A stretch of DNA of 64,000 nt. It comes from Ficedula albicollis. Its lineage: Eukaryota; Chordata; Aves; Passeriformes; Muscicapidae. Each line of letters begins with the position of its first letter. Position 1 is the stretch's first letter. The notes beneath the pieces were generated by a model. The model ran no database searches. It worked only from the letters and a program-made list of their open reading frames with translations, and had not been told where the DNA came from. Positions 13,140-29,137 of the stretch are shown one piece after another. The stretch lies in the NCBI RefSeq assembly GCF_000247815.1, contig NC_021681.1, positions 18,257,040 through 18,321,039 on the forward strand. Direction: 5' to 3'. A program made the translations under genes and the position numbers.

Positions 13140-13960
13140 GGCATCGCAGCTGGGCTCTGTAGCCGGCAGGGTGATGAAGCTTTCCCGTTGTTCGGCAGCC
13201 CGTTGCCGCACGGCAGCCACGAGCCGGGCCAGGCTCAGCTGTGTCGCAGGCACCCAGGGACAGATCTGCTGTGGCCACTGAAGGCCACCTGTGCCTGCCT
13301 GCCCACGGGCACGGCTGAGCTCTGTGACCACCATGGCGGGTGAGCCCTGCGCAGCGCCCACGGCTGATGAGTTCACCCTGCTTGTACCCTTGCAGCAGGA
13401 GAGGGTCCTGTGGGCTCAGATGGCTGCCAGGAATCCTGTCCGTGCAGGTGGAGCAGCAAAGCCTCTGGCCGCAACAAAACGCCCAGTGCCCCTCCAGGGA
13501 AGCGGTGGCCCCGCAGGCAGGGGCTTCTGAGAGGGGGTGGGAGGAGAACCTCCGGAGGCATTGCGGGGTTCCACTCAACGGCAGCCTGCAAGGCACTCGG
13601 GCCCCGGGGGCCGAGGGGGAGCATCGGGGGCTGCGAGCGTGCTGTTCTCCACTCCCAGGCGCGCTGCTGAAGGGAGCGTCGCAGAGCAGCTGCGGCTGTT
13701 CGAGCTCTCCTGCCAGCTCCACTCCTCCCGATGCCATTCCTACCTCCAGGATTTTTCCCTGACTCGCAGCATCACCATCCAAAAGTCTCCCTGGAGGAAG
13801 GTATCTGCTTGCTGGTTTGTCTCTTTAGCTTTTGCCTCATCCGCGGGAGAAGGGAGGAAAAAAGCCATAAGCAATCAACTCGTCTGCTTCCCCCCCCGCT
13901 TTTATATTTCCCCCTCCTGCTCCCTTCCTTCCGTCGAGGGGGGATAAAATCCCCCTCTGG
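13140..13960 (+). promoter_or_regulatory. MCF2L2: GC-rich region upstream of MCF2L2 exon 1
   Basis: GC content and CpG frequency rise sharply in this stretch and fall again just before the first MCF2L2 coding exon at 14152, as expected for a promoter or CpG island. Several overlapping open frames on both strands arise from the high GC and show no domains. The exact transcription start cannot be placed from sequence alone. Confidence 0.5.
13936..13957. promoter_or_regulatory. GC-rich hairpin with central TATA-like core
   Basis: The sequence gaggggggataaaatccccc followed by tc forms a stem of about nine base pairs around a three-base AAA loop, with one extra G in the left arm. Its middle, gataaaat, resembles a weak TATA element about 200 bases upstream of the MCF2L2 start codon. 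A role is speculative. Confidence 0.35.
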
Positions 13961-14151
13961 AAGGAGCTTTTCAAGGTCCATGCATGATTGGCAGCAAATT
14001 GGAAGAGGTGAGCAGCCGAGAGAAGATGTGAGAGCTGGAAGGGCCGTGCCGTGGGAGTGGTCCTTGCTTTGTGTGCAAGTGAGGCAGTGAATGTGCAGCC
14101 TCCCACTCTGGGTGCATCTTTTTTTGGATGCTGTGTAGTTCCCTGTGTGAA

Positions 14152-14230
14152 ATGCTTTTTTGGCTAAAAGAAGAAGAGATGTCACATCAGGAGCTCACCC
14201 AGCGACTGACTACGGTTATCACCCATGTGG
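14152..14230 (+). CDS. MCF2L2: MCF2L2 coding exon 1
   Basis: MCF2L2 is a Dbl-family protein related to MCF2 and MCF2L. The family architecture is an N-terminal CRAL-TRIO/Sec14-like domain, spectrin-like repeats, then DH and PH domains that catalyse GDP/GTP exchange on Rho GTPases. This exon encodes MLFWLKEEEMSHQELTQRLT then TVITHV plus one base of an Asp codon. It aligns with the start of human MCF2L2 as I recall it (MLSCLKEEMPPQEL and on). The donor GTAAGG follows. An in-frame ATG at 14128 would add eight residues (MLCSSLCE). I chose 14152 because the homologous start lies there and its context has a purine at -3, whereas 14128 has a T. Splicing to 53471 restores the conserved THVDEIMQQE. 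Confidence 0.9.
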
Positions 14231-15487
14231 GTAAGGCATCTTTATTTTTCTTCTTACTACGTATTTGTGGATTCGGGGCCCTGCTCCCCCAGGAGGTGCT
14301 GCTGCCTTTGTGCGACAATATCACACCTGTGTGTGAAATAGGAGCCATCAGCAGGCTGTGAATCCCTGGCTTTGGGCAATTACACAGCCTTTTATTGATG
14401 GTTTGTTTTTCAGGCATGTTTTCTCTGGAAAGCAGGAACAGTAAGAGCAGCATGTCCTTCCTGTGAAGTGATCTGTGTAAAATACCCGAGCACAGTTCTT
14501 GCAGGGAGGTGGTGGAGAAAAGGGGGTGTGGGAGGATGCTGGAGCAACGGCAGCGCTAATGTGCTGTGCATTTGCTTGTGATACTGGAATAGCAGCCCAT
14601 TCTCAGAGAACCTTTTCATGGCCTTTGCTGTTTCAGGATTTCTGGAAGGTGCTAGGACAGGGACAGGATCTCAAAAGCTTTTCTCTCTGTCAGGCTTGAT
14701 TTTACTGTTTCTAACATTCGAATGCCAGTGAATTCAGATGAGGCCCTATGCTTTGCACTGACATCCTTATGCATTTGAGCTGGATACCCACCTGCTGGCA
14801 CTGGGGACTGCACGAACTGAGGAGCCTGAAACTAGCAAAACAGTAGGAGATGCTGGTGATTAAAATATCAGCTGAGAAAAGCTTTTGTGACCCTTTTTTT
14901 TTACCTACAGTTGAGTTAAAGGAGATTGCAGTTGTGTTGCATCATGTAAAGAGAACATTTTTTAGTTGAATTGCATAGGAGAAAATTTTATAGCTGTCAA
15001 TGTTTGCAATGGATTGTGTGCTGTGAATGCCAAAGATGTTGTACAGGTTCCTGAAATGCCTTTGTCACTGGCTTTGTTCAATTTGTATATGAAACAGAGT
15101 GTGACCAAAATTTGGCTTTTAGAGAATATATAAGTAAGGTTTTAGGCCAACATTATTCTTTGGTTTGATATTAGCTATGGCAGCTGAACTAAGTTTAATA
15201 GAGCACATGCAATCAGTATCTTGCCTAAAGAAATAGCATGAAAGCAGATTCAAAGTCAATAAAATATTTAAGACCAGGCCCTATGTTTCCAAAATCTTTT
15301 CCAGGATAACCTCAGCAGGAGCTTAGTATGGGAGAGAGTATGATTGCCAGGAGAGCTTGCAGCAGCAGGCTCTTTGACCCAGTAATGCCAACATGAATTG
15401 CTTTGCAGTTGTGCGCATTCAGATTGACATGAAGTCACATGAATTCACATTTCTAAATGAAGATTTGGAATTCAATATGAGGCTTTC

Positions 15488-16481
<994 letters not shown>

Positions 16482-19400
16482 TTTGTATATATATATAATA
16501 TTTCAGGAGAGCCAAAAAGATTTGTATGTCTTCTGGTTTTCTTGTTAAACTCAATGCAGGTTCCCATCATCCATATTGAGGACTCTCCTTGATATCAGAA
16601 AGGATTTGTTAGAGGTAACATAGCATTATGTTACCTACTGTGTAATATAATATTGTCTAATAGGAAGTCATTCTGGACACTAGAAATGTTGATGAACCTT
16701 TCCCCTGTTCTCTGCTGAATTCAAGAGAGGTTTCTGGGTCATGAGGCTGATACTAGAGAGTCTTAATGGTTTCCTGGGGGTCAACCAGTAGGCCAGACCT
16801 CGGGAGAGGAGCAAAGGTCACAGATCTTGGTGTTTTTTCCATTTCACACTGAGGCAAGAGCTTAGCAGATCAGCTTCCACCAGAGAAGGATAATCACACC
16901 ATTTTCTCAGCCATTTGAAATGTACAAATCAGACCCTACTTGAGGAGTCTGCCTACCTTTTTGTAGACAGAGTTAATTTTCATTGTATCATGTAAGTGGC
17001 AAAAATAGGTGTGTAAAATTGGAAGAAAGTCACATTAAACCATTTGTTATTGGCTGAAAAAGGAACATTCCTTCCGAACTCATGATGATGATGCACCATG
17101 ATTACAAATCACATGTTGTAACATGTGTGCCCAGCTGAATCAGCAGTGGCTCATTGGAGGAATAATTCCTGGGAAGCTGCAAGGGCCTCCTGTATGTTCA
17201 TTGGGAATCTTTAAAGCTCAAACAAATGAAAGGGCTCTCACCCTTAGCAAACTGAGGGGATCCCTGGCTATTTATAGTGTTTACTATTTTTACAACTCTC
17301 ACCCTCATATTGCCACTTGGACTGGTGGGATTCAAACTCTCTGGAATATAGCCAGCTCTTTGCTGGGAGGACAATTCCCAACTCACTCAAGAGCAGGAGG
17401 GAAGAAATTTATTCACAAAATTTTCAAAATGCCAAGAACTTTATGGAAACGTTAAAAAGAAAGACCTTTGCATTTTCAATAAAACCTTTATGAGATCATT
17501 TTGGTCTGTGTGAAGTAATGACACACCATTTTATTTTTAATGTGTCAGTAAGAGTGTCACATAGTTAATTGCCTGAGGCTCAACTTATCTGTCCTGGGCA
17601 AAAGCTTTCATCCCTCATTAGCTGACTCATGTTGTGTTACACAGTTCATATGCTGGCAAAAAAAGCTTCTTATCCTGCTACAGACTTCATGCATATAGTA
17701 CCTGCCTCACCTGGGTCAGAATCAAAGGTTTGAAGGTATTTTCCTGCTCCACAGTAGTTCTCTTAACTCGGTACATTTCTAGTACCAACCTGCACAGTAG
17801 TACATCTTCAAGCAGTGTAAAACAGCAGAGGACCAAATTAGATCTCTTAAATAGCCCTGTGCTCCCTCAGCTTCCCTGGGATTATTCCTGGCTGTCCTGT
17901 CGGTGAGGTAATGGGGCCACCACAGGTGCCTAGGACAGGAGTAGTTTGTGAATACTAGCAGGCTTTCTGCTTACTATCTGAGATTTAGCAGCAACACTAC
18001 CCAGTCTTGTTACCAAAACTGCGTCAAGAGTCTTTTTTAAATTTACCCTACTTTCATTGAACTTGTTTGTTGGGACGTGTTGGGAAACACACATCAATTT
18101 TGGAAAAAGTGTGTTGTTTGGGTAGGTGGGCAAGTGGCAGCTCTTCTGCAGTGGGGAGGGAAGAGCTTTGCAGGGTGACATGCCTGGTGCCGACGGCAGG
18201 ATTGTTTGCCTATGGGAGCTTGTACAGCTCTTCCTGCCTGCAAAGCCCACAGGAATACGCTTTTGTGCTCTCACTACCCACCCACACTTGGCAGTTGGCC
18301 CCCAGAAGTCTGATGCCAGCTTTGCTTTGTGTGGGCAATGTTCTGGGCACAGTTGTGCACACAAGCACCTCCACCCAGTGCCCCATTTTCTGCAGATTTT
18401 TTTCTTAAAATGATTTTATGATAGGATGGGGCTGCCAGAACCAATGTGAACTGTCTCAAAAGGCCAGCAGCTTGGCTTATGTCTTGCCAATAAAGAATTC
18501 CTCAGCACGCAGGAGACGGGGTTTTGTTAGAGGTTCCCCTTAATTCTCAATGAAATTGTAAGAACTCCTCCCATTCAAATGTTAACTGGACCCAGATGAG
18601 CTGACTGTCAGTGTCCCTGGAATGAGAGACACTGATGTGAATTTGCAGAAAGCACCACATGGCTCAAATGTGGCATACAAGAAATGACCCCATACATTCA
18701 TGTCAGCTTTCATCTGATTTTATACACTCGTATTTTCCTGGTCTCTCATTTTATGAAGAAAACAAACAAAAAGGAATTTAAGCAACTTGATGGAAACCAA
18801 AAGGAAAGTCAGTGACTGAACTTAGTTTAGGATTGACATCTCTGGACTTAAAATTCCTATGTTAACCATGGTATGTCAATTCCTATCACTCTTGGCTTAA
18901 CCAGTTGAGGAGTGGTGTAAAATACCTGTGTGAAGAGAAGCTGTGTTATAACTTGGGACAGGAATTAAAGGATGATACTGCATCTACCTGACTGTGTAAG
19001 AGGAATTTAGGTCAACAGAACGGAATAACCCGAGTTGGCACTTGTCCGAGGCCAGTGGCTAAGCATCACAAGTCACAGAATCTGCTTTATGCTACAAAGC
19101 CACAAATAATCTAATATGTCACAGCTGGACAGACAATTGCAATGTTTCTGATATGTGTCTGTACACATCAAGGACAGAAAAAAGGGATATTTTAAGAAAT
19201 TAACTTTTGAGTTACTGTATCAAATAGGCCCTTTGCTACTCCTGTGCAAAGGCTTAAATCAAATTCCTTTGCAACATAAAATTCTTGCCTTTGTTTTAGA
19301 GCATTCATGCATTTCAGGAACTCTTTTTGAACCATGCATTCTGCGTCACTGTCCTACTTTTGGATTTCTGGTGCACAGCAAGGGGAAACTGGTCTTGCCA

Positions 19401-19717
19401 TTGACCACAGCACACCAGATTTCCTCACCCAAAATAATATAGAGGCATGGGAGGGGCATCTATCACTGCATTCCTGATGAAATATGACAATAGATAGCTG
19501 CAGAAATGGGTTTGCTAAATTTACTTGGGATCTCATACTTATGAGAAATGGTGGGCTGAAGTTTCCCTGTTAACCTACTTCTATAAAAAAATTGAGCTTT
19601 GATCATGTTATCTGCATCTTTATCTCTGTACCCCAGTAAGGCTTTTGAACTGTTGGCCAATTTTTACCAAACTTGGTAAAGTGACAAAGATCAAAAATAT
19701 TGAATTAATGCCAAAAA

Positions 19718-19841
19718 TATATATATAAATAGTATCTGAAGAGAAAGATGAAAATGGTGAAGACAAGGGAAATAAGCTTGTATATATATAAATAGTATCT
19801 GAAGAGAAAGATTAAAATGGTGAAGACAAGGGAAATAAGCT
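19718..19841. repeat. Two-copy 63-bp tandem duplication
   Basis: The block tatataaatagtatctgaag through ggaaataagct occurs twice in direct tandem, offset by 63 bases, with about one internal difference (gatgaaaatgg versus gattaaaatgg). It lies in MCF2L2 intron 1. Confidence 0.9.
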
Positions 19842-20724
19842 CATTCTATTAGACCTTAGAGATTCCGTGTGGGAGGGTGGAATGTGGGAAAAGAGAGATA
19901 ATATTATTTATCTTCTTTAGTTTCACAGTTTAAAAAAGCTACTTGTTTACTTTTTTTGTTCCTAGATTGCGGGTATTAATTTTACCCCATTTTATATGGC
20001 CTATTCTGTGCAGCTGTTTCACTGGAAACCATTTAGTAAGCAACTGTTTAAAAGTGTTTTGCTAATGCTGCAAATCTTGTATCTATAAAAAGTGGAAACT
20101 ACGCTCTCACAGAAATCCATGAAAAATGTGCAGATGTGTCTGGTGCTCTTTCCAAGATGTAGAATATTGCAAGTACCACAGACTTGTTTAAAGCCCACAT
20201 TCTAACCTGGTTTGCAGAGACATTATCAGAAATAATGATTATAAGAAACTGCTGTTAGTTTGGATCCAGAACACTAGTTTGTCTCAAGGCAAAATGAGAG
20301 ATAGTTTGAGCCTCATGTTCAGGAAAACAGAGGTGACTATAGAGCTTCCCAGAAACAGCAGCATGCATTAAGGCTACTTCAGTTTCAGGAGAGTACAGCT
20401 CAGAAATGTTCCTCTTCTACATTCTATCTTTTACTTTAGGTGAATATTTTTTCATGTGGGGTGTGATCCTGCCATCCTTGACAGAATTTATGAATAACCT
20501 TGCAATATAGGGATGTGATACTATTATTAATTTCTTTCAGAGCAGCTTGCCCAAAGGAGAGCCATGCAGAACCCCACAGAACTGAAAGGCTGCTTACAGC
20601 CCTGTTTTCTCATTTATTGATACCCTTCCTGAAACAGGCTGTTACACCCTGAGCTTTCATTCTCATGCCAGTAAGAGACCAGGATGTTGGGAAGAAAAGG
20701 GAATAGGAGTAGCTATCCACCATC

Positions 20725-20845
20725 TGCTTGCTGCAAGGTTTTCACACTTTCTACTTACACATGTTGTGATGGCAACTGTTGGAGACAGGGAACTAGGCTA
20801 GATGGAACTGAGGTGTGATCCAATCTGTCAATCTCTAAGTCACTC
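20725..20845 (+). mobile_element. CR1-type LINE 3' fragment (old)
   Basis: The segment around 20770-20835 reads ggcaactgttggagacaggg, aactaggctagatgg and gatccaatctg in order. This matches the 3' untranslated region common to ancient sauropsid CR1 elements (ctgtcggagacaggatactgggc-like, then tagatggacc and gatccagt). It is a diverged 5'-truncated relic in the plus orientation; the outer limits are approximate. Confidence 0.65.
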
Positions 20846-23800
20846 TCAAAAGCCTTCGCATTGCTGCTCTTAAATCTAATGCTACAACAATCTCCCTCTG
20901 CCCTTTATTTTCTAATCTACCTCAGTAATGACTTGTAGGTGTTTGTGTGTTGGCATGGAGGAGTGTTTAACGCATGAGGAAATTAGTAAAGGAAAGTCAG
21001 GTGGCGGGATCCAAGTTTAGCTGTTAGTAGTGGTGATGCCTATGGCCCCTTCCACAGCTGTGCTTGCCAGACACCAAGTCCTGTACATCCTTAGAAGCTC
21101 TAGTGTCTTCTGCAGTTCATTTTTTACTGCCTGGAAAATAGTTGGGACTCAAATGAGTTATTCCAGGACACATGTTTCAGCCAGAAGGAAGTCTGTCTGT
21201 TTGCTGTTTGGGTCAGCTCTTCTCATGATTTTCTTGATGCCTCCTATGTTTCAGGCCTGTTTTTTAGACAGTGTTAGCCCAATATTTTCAGTTTTAGTGG
21301 ACAGAAAGCAGAAACCCCTGACTTCCAGAGCAGGCTCTTGCTAACACTATATGGTAGTCTTTTGTTGGGTCCTGGGGCTTTTTTTGGGCACATTTTTATT
21401 TTTTGGGGGTAGGGAGAGGATTGTCAATTAAATAACAAATTTTTAAAAAAGAATGAAGTAGCTTAGGTCAAAAGCAAGGGAAAAATGACAGCAGCATTCA
21501 ATGAGCTGTCAATGGCTCTTCCCAGTCTGCTCTTAAACACTCCAGGGCAAGCCCAGGGTTACCTGGAAGAAGGAAATGGGAGGAATCTCCAGGTTGAAGC
21601 AAGTGCAGGAGGTTTCTTCCTGTGTGAGGTCTCTGAGTCAGGCACAATAGGAGATGCTAGTGCTGGCAGAAGTCATTGCTTGCTAATAGGACAAGCAGTA
21701 GTGGCCATTCCTCATTGCTAAGGCCTAAGCTTAAAGAGCAAATAGGACCAAAAGAGGCAGAGAGGAGCCCCTGTCTTCTCCTCCTTCCTGTCAGAAGGAA
21801 GCTCAGATGGCCTCACAGGAAATTAAGCTGACATATATCACATTTCCTGGTAGCTCGTTAAATACACCTCTTGCCTCATCTTTTATTTAATTCATTTTTC
21901 TCGCCTTCCATATGGTGCCTGAATCAAAGAGTTCCCCTGAGAGGACATTTCTCTGAGGGAAACGGGATCAGGATTTGGGAAGGTACTTGCAGCACCAGGT
22001 CATCTCAGTGAATAGAAAATAAGCTAATCAATTCCATTGCTGTCACTCTTTTCCCCCTTCTGTACTGTGTTTGAGGCCTCTTTTATTCTCAAGGCTGGAC
22101 TTACAGTTTGATCTAGGATGAACTTCTCTGAATGGGGCCCAGGTGACTGCTAAAATAATTCTGACAGCACAGTGTCTGGTATATTATACTAGTCCTGTCT
22201 CTATATTTTCTCCTGTTCTTCAGACTGGGCTTGTGTTCAAGTGTGTTTGGGAGAAGAGAAACCATACATGTTTTGTGTTAATGCTGTGCTTTAGCCTGCT
22301 TGCCAGACTTCTTGTACCTTCCTTCAGAGTTCAGCACAGTGACATCTGGATTTCCCCAGGTGGTCAGTCGGTCACTGACTGGGAGAAATCTAAGTTCTCT
22401 GCAAAGCTGCCTGATCCCGCTCATGTAAGAAAGTGCTGGAGAGTGATGTGAAAGAGGTAACATGGCATGTGGATCATTGCTAATCAGTGAGTCACACTGA
22501 CCTGTGCAACAGATGCTGCCAGAACTGAAACCAAGGAACAGAAGGGAGACAGGGTGAAGAAACAGCCAACTCTTACATGCACAGAGGGAAAAACATCAGT
22601 CATAAATACCTTCAGTGATCTGTAAGTCATGGCATGGAAGGAGGTACTGCTTAGGGAGCAGGAACATTGAAAAGAGCTCTTGAGTTCATGGAGCAAAGGA
22701 CAGCAGGCTACATTTTGGCATGGGGGCAGATGTGTAGGGAACAAATGGGTTGAGATCACAGTATCTTCAAGCTCCACTGTCATGTAAGCTCAACACAGAT
22801 AACATCTGTGAGTCCAAAAGCATAACTACCTCTGAGGAATGATTGAGCTCATGTACTGGAGAAGGGCCATGTCCAGAATGTGAATTCAGGCTGGTAAAGT
22901 ATGAAGCCACAGCATTCATTCAAGGGTGAAATACAGGGTGAAATTTATATGCACCTCTTTTGCAGGTCAGCATTGCAGACGGCTGGTGCCTTTTCAGCAG
23001 AGGCCTGCAAACAATTCTGCATTAATGAATTATTCCAAATATAATTCTGCATTTATCCTGTTTTGCATTAGAGTATTTCCTGCAGTGTAGTAGGGAATGA
23101 AGCCTTGAACTAAGACAGACAATCATAAATTTCCATTAACACTAGGATATAGTTTACAAAGCTACTGTGTTCTGTCTCCATCTTTTCTAGCCATTGCAGG
23201 GATCTGACAGTACAGTACAATATCCCCAAAAAATGGCCAGAGGAAAGACAGGCTACCAGGATCAGTAATTCATGCTGTCATGAAATGATTGTCCATTTTG
23301 TTTGCCAGAACAACATACACAACCCCCCACACCCACACATACATACTCAAAACCAGCTTTGCACCTGCTGTGCGTTGTATTTGGAGTGTTCTTGAGAATG
23401 CATTGTTCCAAAACTGCTGCTGTCATGACCTTTGAGTCCTGAATCTTTTAGGAAATCAGGAACTAAACAAGCACAGCCAAAGCACTTATGCAGCCTTCAT
23501 GGAGACTGCAACTCATTTCAGTACCATTACTCTGCCTGTCTCAAAGGTGGATTGTGCCCATGGTTTGGCTCCAGTATAAGGCACTACCATCTTGCAGTAG
23601 CTCTCCTGCTCTGAGCACACAGGGACTTGTTTGGCCCTTCAAGGCAGCCAACCCAGCCCTCTCTTGTATCTGCAGAGCTTCCCTGATTCCAGAGGTGTAT
23701 GGCTGCAACACAGGTGAAATTCTCTGAGCACTCAGTTGCAGTAAGCAGAGGATTATTACAATGAATGCAAATATGACTGTATGGAAGTTTAAACAGAGAC

Positions 23801-26497
23801 ACATTTTTTAGTCCAATGCTATTTTGATTTTAAAAGTCACTGATTCCTGACCTGGATTACTCAAGCATGGGAGTAAAGGTTAAATTTCTGCAGAAGCCAA
23901 AATCCTTGGAAACATTGCGAAGGGTTGATGGGAAATGGTCTGTCATCAATATTACAGCAGAGTGGCTCTGATCCAGAAAACTGCAAAGAGCTCTTTATTT
24001 CTGTATGAATAAATGGGGAGCTGCTGGTAGTCAGCAATCCATGGGACCAGATATTTTTGTCTGAGTGCACTCAGCTGTAGCTGACCCAGGTGTAGCCCCT
24101 GCTGCAAATGAGTATAAGAGGCAGCACAGAGTTAGCACCTACTGTCAGCATTGTCCTGGGTTCATATGGGGATCCTGAGTTAGTTTGTCAGAGCTCAAGG
24201 AAAGCCAGGCTGTGAGGATCTGGATTCAGATTCCCCCCATCGGTGACTGCAACCTGTAATCTCTGTGCTTCCAGTTACCTCCATCTGTGTTTTAAAGATC
24301 TTGGATGCAAACCAGCAGCTCTTATCCTGAGACTGTTTATGCACCCACCCGTATCACTTAATCTGTGAGCACCCCAATAGTACTACAGTGGGGCTGTCAT
24401 AGTATCAATCCATATATTAACTCCATAAGTTACAGAATTCATGTGAGGCAGGCTGGATCTGCCACTTCCACAGAGCAGACTGTTGCCCAGGGCAACGAGA
24501 TATGAGGGGCTGCAAACCATTTAGCTCTTGCTTCCTCTGCATGACCAGGAGCCGTGTGATTTCCAGTTTCCCTTGGGCAATGAATTGTCTACAGCTGGCC
24601 CCGAATACAAGAGCAGTTATCTGCTGTTCAGAGACATAAATACAAGACAAACAATGCTGATGTACAGCATTGTGGCTGCCTGGCAACAGCTGCTGATAGG
24701 ATCTGACTCTCCTCTTACATGCCTTGAGCTCCAGAGATTTTGTAGGAGTTACTCACATTTTACACTGGAAAAGCACTTCAGGTTCAATGTGAAGAGGTGA
24801 AGAAAATCTAAAACCAGAGAGGGTGTCTTTCAGTAAATTCTAATACCTATAAGAATTTTAGATATAATAGGTAGGCAATAAGCCCACAGTTACTGGTATA
24901 TTCAGTTATTATTACTCCAGTACTTCCAGTTTAATTATAGCTTTCCAAGGATGTGCATTTGCTGACAGACAGGTATCCAAGAAAGAACTGCAGCAAACAT
25001 ATGCAGCTCTAGTAGCAATGATAAATAGAAATTAGATTATTTGGATGTGAGATGTTTGAATATGCTGCCTGATAATCATATGTATTACATCTTCAAGACT
25101 TCAAATGCATTTTTGTCTGGTATGGATTTCATATTCTCACCAAATTGCTGTGGCTTGAATTACTATCAGGAGAGTTTGCTTCTCATTTTCAATCAATAAT
25201 CCTTCACCTAACAAAGCATGACTATAAATATTTCCCCCCTATGAGTCTGAAGTTCACTGTTATCTATTACACTGTGGTTCAAAGGTCTCTGAAGCCAAGG
25301 CTTAATTTTTGAAGGGATCAATATTGGTGTTTGCAGCATAAAAGCCAAAGCTGATGACATACATAGGAGCCATACTATTGATCTTGCAATATCCAGAGAA
25401 AAGGTTATTTCAGACTGAAATAGCTGTGGCCTTAGCATGACCCTGAGCTGTAAGTAGGTGCATCACTGATCAGAGAGCTCCTGGCAATTACATGCCAGTT
25501 GTTGGTGCAGGAAGGTTCCTGGGAAAACCTGATTAATCCTTGTTCTGGTGATCTGCTTATTCTGTGAAAACAGACTTCCTGTTTTTTAAAATGAGAGATT
25601 CTAAACTATTCTTACCATTTCATCTGTCTCAGATATTTGTGCTGTTATCTGTGTCTAGTATCTCTTCCCCTTCCACGTTGATAAAACTGAAAGAGGCTTC
25701 ACAACTGGCTTTGAAGTCACTGTTCAGTTTGAGGTAAACTTTTTAGTAATTTTTGTTGATCGCTCATAAAAAACCATCTTCTTAGTTTTGTTCTCAGCCA
25801 GGGGAGAATGCAGTTTCAGCAATGTGCAGTTGTCATTTTGGATCATGTTGAATTACGCTCTGGGTATACAGCAGAGCCTTGTGCATCTTTTTATTTTGAA
25901 TGGGAACGGAGAGCTGGCAGCAAGTGCCCTGTGAGGAACAGAACTGGTTGAACAGAGCAAAGAGGAGCTTGTCAGTGATTTTGTGCCCATTCTACCCCAA
26001 AATCTGCCACAGCAGCTCTGTACAGGCACACACACTGCCAGCCTCACTCTCCCCTTCAGAGCTGAGATGTCAGCACCGTGCGAGGTTTTCCCAGTCCAGC
26101 CATGTGAAGGAGAAAGGGAACACAAGCAGTCATCCCCTGAATCCTCTTTCCAGTAGGGTAGCGGAGCAGGGCTGCTGCCTGGGGAAGGGAGGTGTGCCTG
26201 TGCTGGTGTCAGGAAGAAGCCGTGCCGCAGGGGAAAGGGCAGCAGAGGGCACAGCAGCACCGTTTGACACTGCAGTTTCCACTGCCCCAGACCCTCAGGG
26301 ATAGGGCCAGACTCTTCTCGGATCTGGGCAGAGGAGCCTCTCTCCCTCAAGCCCCTTTTCCAAGAGATCCGATGGCACTGCCGGGTTTGGTACCCAGGAG
26401 CTGCGCTCCGTTGCTGGAGAGATCCGGGCGCTCCCAGCGCCGCCTGTTTGCGGAGGAGCCGCTGGAGGGCGCGGGATGGGAGAACCGCTCCGGGCCC

Positions 26498-28104
<1,607 letters not shown>

Positions 28105-28740
28105 ACGGGGACCCGCTCCTGGCCCACGGGGACCCGCTCCTGACCCACGGGGACCCGCTCCTGGCCCACGGGGACCCGCTCCTGACCCACGGGGACCCGC
28201 TCCTGGCCCACGGGGACCCGCTCCTGACCCACGGGGACCCGCTCCTGGCCCACGGGGACCCGCTCCTGACCCACGGGGACCCGCTCCTGGCCCACGGGGA
28301 CCCGCTCCTGACCCACGGGGACCCGCTCCTGGCCCACGGGGACCCGCTCCTGACCCACGGGGACCCGCTCCTGGCCCACGGGGACCCGCTCCTGACCCAC
28401 GGGGACCCGCTCCTGGCCCACGGGGACCCGCTCCTGACCCACGGGGACCCGCTCCTGGCCCACGGGGACCCGCTCCTGACCCACGGGGACCCGCTCCTGG
28501 CCCACGGGGACCCGCTCCTGACCCACGGGGACCCGCTCCTGGCCCACGGGGACCCGCTCCTGACCCACGGGGACCCGCTCCTGGCCCACGGGGACCCGCT
28601 CCTGACCCACGGGGACCCGCTCCTGGCCCACGGGGACCCGCTCCTGACCCACGGGGACCCGCTCCTGGCCCACGGGGACCGGCTCCTGACCCACGGGGAC
28701 CCGCTCCTGACCCACGGGGACCCGCTCCTGGCCCCACGGG
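28105..28740. repeat. 21-bp minisatellite with 42-bp higher-order period
   Basis: Thirty full 21-base units run from 28105 to 28734, followed by a partial decayed unit. Units end alternately in ggccc and gaccc, giving a 42-base higher-order repeat that is regular until the last pair, where the order flips. One unit near 28672 has the ccgg variant also seen in the left-hand units. Each unit has two CpG sites and a run of four G on one strand and three C elsewhere. The array lies in MCF2L2 intron 1. It is open in one frame (HGDPLLA/HGDPLLT) only because 21 is divisible by three. Confidence 0.97.
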
Positions 28741-29087
28741 GACCCCCTCCCCTTGGTACGGCAAAGTACCGACAAGCACTAATTCAGAGAGCACCGAGGT
28801 CACCAAAGATAAACAGCGAGATGGGGGCTGAACCTTTGCAAATGGGGTTTCCGAGTTATCTATTTAAGCTTTTCATCCAAACTGGGTTATACTATAGGAG
28901 GGCATCACTTGACTACATGTATGCTATTCTTGATCTTTTTAGGAACAATACTTTAAGTTTCACATAATCCGTTTTCCTTTTAGGAGTAAACACATCTGTG
29001 TATTTTAATCTGTGGAAAATATAGAAAAGCCTAACCTTACAACAGCTTCTCTTTCAGCAAATGTGAGAATTTGTTGTGATTTTGATA

Positions 29088-29137
29088 ACTTGATTAAAAA
29101 CTAGTTATTGATTACTTGATTAAAAAGTAGTTATTAA
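29088..29137. repeat. Two-copy 25-bp tandem duplication
   Basis: The motif acttgattaaaaa[c/g]tagtta recurs at an offset of 25 bases. It is a minor imperfect direct repeat in intron 1. Confidence 0.75.

Noticed and set aside
12964..13782. 272-codon minus-strand frame
   Set aside because: It lies in the GC-rich MCF2L2 upstream region where several overlapping frames on both strands are open. No domain, splice pattern or familiar sequence was found.
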